Below, piece by piece: positions 59,580 through 64,000 of a stretch of DNA of 64,000 nt. Below the pieces are notes generated by a model that was given only the letters and a program-made list of their open reading frames with translations, did no database searches and had not been told where the DNA came from. The stretch's first letter is position 1; the number at the start of each line of letters is the position of its first letter. The stretch is from WJLY01 sp964399265 (GTDB lineage Bacteria; Joyebacterota; Joyebacteria; Joyebacterales; Joyebacteraceae), in NCBI GenBank assembly GCA_964399265.1, contig CAYNQF010000002.1, positions 7,024-71,023 of the forward strand. The letters run 5' to 3'. The position numbers and the translations under genes were made by a program.

Positions 59580-61019
59580 ATGTGGTCCAAGGCCAAGGAT
59601 TCGAGGTGGGTGGTTCTCGCCGCCGTCATCGCCGCGCTGGCGTTCGCGGCGCTGATGCCTGCGGTGTGCGCCGCCAGGGAGTACGTCGTGCTTGTCGACT
59701 GCACCGGCACGATGCGGTATCAGGGACGCGGTGACGCGACGATGCAGGCTCTGAGCGACTTCGTCCGCGCGGTCAACCCCGGCGACTTCGTTACCATCTA
59801 CGGCTACGGCGAGGAGCCGTTCCCGGCGCTTGCCGAGTACCCGTGGCGCGTCGAGTCCGGTGACACGTGGACCGCGATGAACAGGCATCTCACGCTGCCG
59901 TTCGACGCCGACAGGACCGACATCACCAAGGGTCTCGACCTCGTGTGGAGTGAGCGTGAACTCGTGCTTCCGTCCGCCTTCGAGTCGTCTTCGAAGTCGC
60001 GCAGTGCGAACTCGTGCGTGGTGCTCCTCACCGACGGCAAGCTCATACCCTGTTATGACGACTACTCGAAGTACGACTCGATATACTCCAAGAGCAGAAC
60101 CAGGCTCCTGGAGTTGGCCAAGTTGTTCGGAGACGCAGGGATCTCCGTCTACTCGATCGGGCTCGGCAGCGAAGACAAGGTCGACGGAGAACTTCTGTCG
60201 GAGGTATCGCGCAGGACCGGCGGGAAGTACCTGCACTCCGCGACCAGCGGACAGCTTGCCGCCGTCTTCGGCACGCTCATCGCCGAGATAGCCGAACCTC
60301 ACTCCGGCGGGAACGAGAAGGTCGCCGCTGCCACACCGGCAACGCGGGCGCCTGTTGCGAGCGTGGACGTGGCGACGGCCGCGCCTGCTGATGCGTGGAA
60401 CCACGAGGAGCCGGTGCAGGCCGATGAAGAGCCGGCGCAGTCCGGCGAAGAGCCGATGCAGTCGCGGTCCGAGTGGGTGGACAACGCCGCGGCGTCTGAG
60501 ACGGTCGAGCCAGAGCACGAGTCCGACACGCGGACGCCGGCCAAGCTCGGAGCCTATGCAGCGCGCGCGGCCTTCAAGGACATCGCCGGCACGGTGCACC
60601 AGACTGTCCTCGGCGTGCTCGGAGTGGTGGTCGGCTTCGTCGCCATCGGTGTCCAGAGGAAGCAGTCGTGGACCCGGGCCTTCACCAAGCCTCTGCTTCA
60701 GAGGGAGATAAGGGTGAAGGGGTATCTCCGCCCGGCGTATCCCGACGGTATGGTCGGGGCGAGGGCATGCATCCCGATAGAGAATCCCGGCCTTCCGGCG
60801 GTGGAGGTGGGAGAGGGAACCGAGTTCGGCGTGGATCTCGACGGCGTGCTCGTGGAGATAGTCGGAACCGTGGACGGCTCCCCTCCGACTCTCAGAGTCT
60901 TGAAGGGAGAGGTCAAGATCAACGGCACGGTCGTCGCTGAGGAGCAGAAGTTGGAGGACGGCGACCTGCTCAGCTTCGGCGACAAGCCTTACACCTATCT
61001 GCGAGGCGTGCGCCGCTAG
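59580..61019 (+). CDS. Exported/membrane von Willebrand factor A protein with C-terminal FHA-like domain
   Basis: This 479-residue protein starts at the ATG at 59580 after GGAGGTCGG. The N-terminal signal or anchor is WVVLAAVIAALAFAALMPAV. A VWA domain (about 34-240) has a variant MIDAS DCTGT (D40) with TDITKGLD and LLTDGKLIP, and ends around YSIGLGSEDKVDGELL. A Pro/Glu/Ala-rich linker follows (residues about 250-330), then a helix TVLGVLGVVVGFVAIGV and a beta-rich C-terminal domain with GDLLSFGD near the end, like FHA or SH3-type folds. VWA proteins bind proteins through metal at MIDAS; partner unknown. Confidence 0.78.
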   Translation: MWSKAKDSRWVVLAAVIAALAFAALMPAVCAAREYVVLVDCTGTMRYQGRGDATMQALSDFVRAVNPGDFVTIYGYGEEPFPALAEYPWRVESGDTWTAMNRHLTLPFDADRTDITKGLDLVWSERELVLPSAFESSSKSRSANSCVVLLTDGKLIPCYDDYSKYDSIYSKSRTRLLELAKLFGDAGISVYSIGLGSEDKVDGELLSEVSRRTGGKYLHSATSGQLAAVFGTLIAEIAEPHSGGNEKVAAATPATRAPVASVDVATAAPADAWNHEEPVQADEEPAQSGEEPMQSRSEWVDNAAASETVEPEHESDTRTPAKLGAYAARAAFKDIAGTVHQTVLGVLGVVVGFVAIGVQRKQSWTRAFTKPLLQREIRVKGYLRPAYPDGMVGARACIPIENPGLPAVEVGEGTEFGVDLDGVLVEIVGTVDGSPPTLRVLKGEVKINGTVVAEEQKLEDGDLLSFGDKPYTYLRGVRR

Positions 61020-61090
61020 CGTACGCCTGTCTGCGAGGCCCTTGCCGCTTGGCATACACCTATCCGCCAGGCTCTCGCCGCTAGCGCGCT
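60990..61090. repeat. About 32-bp tandem repeat, three units, overlapping a stop codon
   Basis: TAC(A/G)CCT(A/G)TC(T/C)G starts units at 60990, 61022 and 61055, each ending in a GCCGCT tract. The first unit encodes the VWA protein's last residues and stop; units two and three are downstream, untranslated copies. Confidence 0.75.
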
Positions 61091-61172
61091 GCATACATTC
61101 TCCTTACGAAGAGCGGTGGTTCTGCCGGCGTCATACGGGCGAGCCACCGTTCTTCTACGTGAGGGGGGATGC

Positions 61173-61934
61173 ATGAAGGAGTGGAGTCGCCTGACCCGGG
61201 CGGCCATTCGGGCCGCGGTCATCGTCAGTCTGGTGTTCACGGTCGTTTGCCGCGCTTCGGCCGTCAGCCACGATCCTCCGGTACCGGTTCTCGAGGATGC
61301 CGGACCTTCGCTCGAGCAGGTGCTGGCACGATACGTCGAGGCCAGCGGGGGTGAAGAGGCCTTCTCTCGCCTGACGAGCAGGGTCATGAGAGGGCACGTC
61401 GTGACCGACCTCCTCACGTGGGAGCCGCCCGTGTACGAGGTGGACACGCTGTCGGTCTGGTCGCGCGGCGACGGGGCGTTCCTCGTGACCCACAGGACCG
61501 CGAGGGGCGTCGAGCTGGAGGGCTTCGACGGCGTCGACGCGTGGAAGCGGGAGGTCGAAGGCAAGGCGTTCGCTGTCCACGCCGCCGACAGGAGCAATGC
61601 CTGGCTCACGGACCTGCGGTTCCCTGTGAGGCTGTCCGGTCTCTATCCGGAGATGGTCTACATGGGGGTCACCCTGCTTGACGGAAGACGCTACGACGTG
61701 GTGGACGTCGATTGCAGACACCTGCACCGGCTCTACTTCGACGAGAGCACGGGTCTCCTGTCGAGAGTGGGATACAACAGCACGATACTGAGGTACGCCG
61801 AAGTGGACGGGGTCCTGGTGCCGGTCGAGGTGGAGTACAGCCGCAAGGGTGGGTCGAGCACGGTCCTGATCGACTCCGTTCTGCACAACGTTCCGATCGA
61901 CGAGCGAGCGTTCTCGATGCCTGGCGCGTACTAG
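61173..61934 (+). CDS. Exported LolA/LolB-like protein
   Basis: This 253-residue exported protein starts at the ATG at 61173 after GAGGGGGG. The signal spans AAIRAAVIVSLVFTVVCRASA. An N-terminal helix LEQVLARYVEASGGEEAFSRL with RVMRGHVV begins a LolA-like open beta-barrel; later strands are WSRGDGAFLVTHRT, GFDGVDAWKRE, YFDESTGLLSRV and FSMPG. This pattern (E-A-x-GG, G.DG..AW, D..TGLL) is that of LolA-superfamily proteins of unknown function in FCB and Acidobacteria-type genomes. It could carry lipid or lipoprotein in the periplasm; no direct evidence. Confidence 0.72.
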   Translation: MKEWSRLTRAAIRAAVIVSLVFTVVCRASAVSHDPPVPVLEDAGPSLEQVLARYVEASGGEEAFSRLTSRVMRGHVVTDLLTWEPPVYEVDTLSVWSRGDGAFLVTHRTARGVELEGFDGVDAWKREVEGKAFAVHAADRSNAWLTDLRFPVRLSGLYPEMVYMGVTLLDGRRYDVVDVDCRHLHRLYFDESTGLLSRVGYNSTILRYAEVDGVLVPVEVEYSRKGGSSTVLIDSVLHNVPIDERAFSMPGAY

Positions 61935-62015
61935 GCCGGTGGGTCCTCCCGCGGGGAGTCGCTCCGCCGGGCCGTTTCGGGGCTCACCACGCGCGCTCCC
62001 ACGGCTCGATCCCGT

Positions 62016-62591
62016 CTACTCCCGATCAGGCAGTCTTGCGAGGCTGATCGTCAGAGAATAGGAGCGCGCCGCCCTGTGGGAGGTTCGCTCCTGCATGAAA
62101 CGGGCGACGTCCTGCAGCATCCTTCGGACCCTTCTTGCGTCCTGGGTGCACAGCCTGGCCGACAGCCGCAGGAGGCTCGTCACGTCGTCGGGCCGGTCGC
62201 CGGACCTCCTGTTCCGTTCAAGCGAGTCGTCCATCTCACGCTCGGCCGCCCTCAGCGCTGACCTGTGCAGCCCCTTGAGCTCCTCGGTGAAGGCCTTGGA
62301 GCGCGGCTTCTTCTCTATGACGATCCTCGAGGCCACCGTCTCGTACAGCTTCTCCATCCTCCGCCCTCGCGGTCGACTACCCGCCTCCACCACGAGGCCC
62401 GCCCTGCACATGTCGTGGACGTGGTAGTAGAGCGAGGCCGGTTTCCGTCCCAGTTGCTCCGCCACGTCCCTGACAGAACCCGTTCCCAGCCTCTCGAGCG
62501 TGCCCAGGATCTCCTGTCTGACGGGCGTACGGAGCGCCCGTAGAGTCTCGGCGTCTCTGACGACCTTCGTTCCCGGTCTTCTTCGCGGCAT
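62016..62591 (-). CDS. Winged-helix (ArsR-like) transcriptional regulator
   Basis: This 191-residue DNA-binding protein has a winged helix in the first 90 residues. TLRALRTPVRQEILGTLERLG, SVRDVAEQLGRKPASLYYHVH as the recognition helix, and AGLVVEAGSR as the wing place it near the HTH_20/ArsR group. The C-terminal half is helical and basic (LLRLSARLCTQDARRVRRML) and may dimerise or bind a ligand; no metal-binding cysteine pair is seen. The ATG follows GAGGAGA. It is divergent from the retropepsin-like gene, with a dyad overlapping that gene's -10, so local repression is likely. Confidence 0.9.
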   Translation of the reverse strand: MPRRRPGTKVVRDAETLRALRTPVRQEILGTLERLGTGSVRDVAEQLGRKPASLYYHVHDMCRAGLVVEAGSRPRGRRMEKLYETVASRIVIEKKPRSKAFTEELKGLHRSALRAAEREMDDSLERNRRSGDRPDDVTSLLRLSARLCTQDARRVRRMLQDVARFMQERTSHRAARSYSLTISLARLPDRE

Positions 62592-62623
62592 GGGGGTCTC
62601 CTCTTCCTTCGTGGGTTTGTTAT

Positions 62624-62653
62624 TTGTATTTCAACGGAAATTCTAATAGAATT
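62624..62653 (+). promoter_or_regulatory. Promoter with overlapping operator-like dyad
   Basis: TTGTAT (62624-62629), 17 bp, TAGAAT (62647-62652) for the downstream protease gene. A perfect dyad AATTCT-AAT-AGAATT (62639-62653) covers the -10, a good site for repression by the divergent winged-helix regulator. Confidence 0.65.
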
Positions 62654-62732
62654 GTCCCATTGATGCAAGCGACGGATGAGTCTGGATCTGAGGCCGCGCG
62701 TCCTGTGGCCGCGGCCGGCGAGGGAGGAAGTC

Positions 62733-64000
62733 GTGAAAGCCGCTACAGCGTTGTCGATGGCGTGTCTGCTTCTCCTGGTGAGTGTGGCGATGGCGGGCGC
62801 GCAGGAAACGGATGACAGGGACAGGGGAGACGTACTGGCTCAGGTCGCGGAGGCGAAGACGGCGTTCGAGACGGTCGGGTCGGATGCCGACCGATACGCC
62901 TACGGGAACCTGTTGCTGGAGGCGGGGTCGTTCGAAGAGGCGCGCGAGGTGGCGCTGCCGCTGCTGGAAGCGGACGAACCTTCTCCGGAGGCGATCCGTC
63001 TGGTGGCGAGGCTCTCGTATTTCCTGGGTGACTACGCCGAGGCCGAGCGGCTCTTCTCCGTGCTGCTGGAAACGAGTCCCGACGACCCACGGGCGCTGAC
63101 GGGGCTCTTCCTCACGTACTACCAGACGGACAAGTTCGACGAGGGAAGAGAGCGGGCAGAGCGCATCGGCGGCATGTTTCGCAATCCCGCGCTCGACGTC
63201 ATGAACATGTTCGAGGACGAGAGGCCGTACGTTGTGGAGTGGTCCGGCGATCTCTCCGGCGAGACCCCTCCGGGCGCGGCGCTGGCCGTCGGGGACGGGG
63301 TAGCGGGCTCCGAACCGGCCGCCAGGGTCGCGGAGATCCCGTTCGCCTCGACGGACCCCCTTCCGGTCGTAGAGGTCGAGGTCGACGGGCTCAGCATCTA
63401 TGCGATCATAGACACGGGCGCGGACGTCTTCGTCCTCGACACCGACGTCGCCGCCGAACTGGGCATAGAGGCCGTGACCACGATGACGGCCATGTTCGCC
63501 GGCGGTCTGCGCGGCGAGATCGGGTTCGCGCGGGCGGACCAACTCCGGCTTGGCGACGTGACGCTGTTCTCCGTCCCCGTGTCGATCCTGCCAACGAAGC
63601 CGCTCTCTCTCGGGGAGGTTGAGATAGGCGGCATCGTCGGCACCAGCGTCCTTCGCCAGTTTCTGTCGACGCTCGACTACCCGCGCGGTCGCTTGACTCT
63701 GCGCGAACGCTCGCCGGAATCCTCGGCGTCGTTCCTGAAGGAACACTCCGGCGTGCTCGAGGACGAGGTGCCCTTCTATCTGCAGGGCACGCACTTCCTG
63801 CTGGTCCACGGAAGCCTCGACGGCTATGACGACCTGCTGTTTCACGTCGACTCGGGATTGGCGGGAGTCCCGTCGTTCGCCGCACCCGAGCAGACACTCG
63901 AGTATGTTGGGATCCCGGTGCCGGAGGTTTCAGTCCGGGGCGACGTGATAGGTGGTGGGGGCGGCGGCTTCGCTGTCGGCGAGTTCGACATCGAGAGCCT
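62733..64000 (+). CDS. Exported TPR and retropepsin-like aspartic protease, 3' truncated by the window
   Basis: The reading frame is open from the GTG at 62733 (ribosome site GGGAGGAA) to the window end, at least 422 codons. The signal peptide is followed by TPR-like helices (NLLLEAGSFEEAREVALPLL, YFLGDYAEAERLFSVLLETSPDDPRAL, about 45-130). Two aspartic-protease-type halves follow: IIDTGADVFVLD with D227, and LFHVDSGLAGVP with D373. Two D-(T/S)-G motifs in one chain suggest a pepsin-like pairing inside one polypeptide rather than a retroviral homodimer. It is likely periplasmic. The C-terminus is not visible. Confidence 0.85.
   Translation, partial: MKAATALSMACLLLLVSVAMAGAQETDDRDRGDVLAQVAEAKTAFETVGSDADRYAYGNLLLEAGSFEEAREVALPLLEADEPSPEAIRLVARLSYFLGDYAEAERLFSVLLETSPDDPRALTGLFLTYYQTDKFDEGRERAERIGGMFRNPALDVMNMFEDERPYVVEWSGDLSGETPPGAALAVGDGVAGSEPAARVAEIPFASTDPLPVVEVEVDGLSIYAIIDTGADVFVLDTDVAAELGIEAVTTMTAMFAGGLRGEIGFARADQLRLGDVTLFSVPVSILPTKPLSLGEVEIGGIVGTSVLRQFLSTLDYPRGRLTLRERSPESSASFLKEHSGVLEDEVPFYLQGTHFLLVHGSLDGYDDLLFHVDSGLAGVPSFAAPEQTLEYVGIPVPEVSVRGDVIGGGGGGFAVGEFDIES

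Noticed and set aside
59445..61094. Long minus-strand reading frame (549 codons) opposite the VWA gene
   Set aside because: Same shadow pattern; no start signal or family resemblance, while the plus strand encodes a clear VWA domain.
1..64000. CRISPR array, prophage, integron or large mobile island
   Set aside because: No regularly spaced repeats with unique spacers, no cas, integrase or phage structural genes. The only mobile trace is the IS3 fragment at about 6903-7084.

Overview
This window comes from the chromosome of a GC-rich, Gram-negative (diderm) bacterium. The strongest clue to its identity is the exported protein repertoire. Eight secreted proteins end in the FlgD-Ig/type-IX-secretion-like C-terminal domain: an NPFNP-type turn, then V.VYDVSGRLVR, then W(D/N)G, then ASGVY.YRL, then KMVLLK/R. 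That domain combined with high GC and TTG/GTG starts is what one sees in uncultured FCB-group lineages such as Eisenbacteria, Krumholzibacteriota or Latescibacterota. This placement is inference; the window contains no rRNA or marker gene. An outer membrane is indicated by an omptin-like barrel, an OmpA-family protein and many lipoproteins.

Layout. 1-1850: a GlcF-like iron-sulfur oxidoreductase subunit, then tRNA-Asn(GTT) with its own promoter and terminator. 1857-4070: an exported amidohydrolase. 4476-6621: cassette 1, consisting of a promoter, a leader RNA with an internal terminator, a cold-shock protein gene and a B12-binding radical SAM gene. An IS3-family remnant and katG follow. 9758-15302: three exported proteins, including a repeat-rich fibre-like protein. 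15511-19561: a small exported lamin-tail-like protein, plus a translationally coupled pair made of a His-rich exported protein and a dienelactone hydrolase. 19738-21878: cassette 2, a second copy of leader, csp and radical SAM. 22264-33115: exported proteins, an omptin-like protease, a lipoprotein, a GH13 amylase, a beta-helix protein, an MFS transporter and a GH27/36-like glycosidase. 33202-40984: ammonium transporter, a 1591-residue hybrid histidine kinase and an OmpA-type protein. 41256-50855: exported endonuclease I, a 48-residue secreted peptide, a BNR-type protein, an acid phosphatase, an M1 peptidase, a lipoprotein and galT. 50917-54646: a nickel ECF transporter in two divergent units around a NikR operator. 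54633-64000: a 5'-nucleotidase, a repeat protein with sorting tail, a VWA protein, a LolA-like protein, a winged-helix regulator and a retropepsin-like protease cut by the window end.

How the genes fit together. Most of the window serves extracellular polymer use: starch and alpha-galactoside hydrolases plus GalT, exported nuclease, phosphatases, nucleotidase and peptidases, with transporters to import the products. The exported proteins carry two different C-terminal tails. Eight have the known FlgD/T9SS-like domain. Three unrelated ones (15511-16152, 22264-23394, 28349-29509) end exactly in a short tail of the form SPV..(S/T).(S/T)WG.(I/V)K(A/S)(M/L)(Y/F)R. I do not recognise this as a described signal, and it is my best candidate for a new sorting or anchoring system. 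The other standout is the duplicated csp leader RNA, whose conservation starts at the predicted transcription start and includes an intrinsic terminator upstream of the coding sequence.
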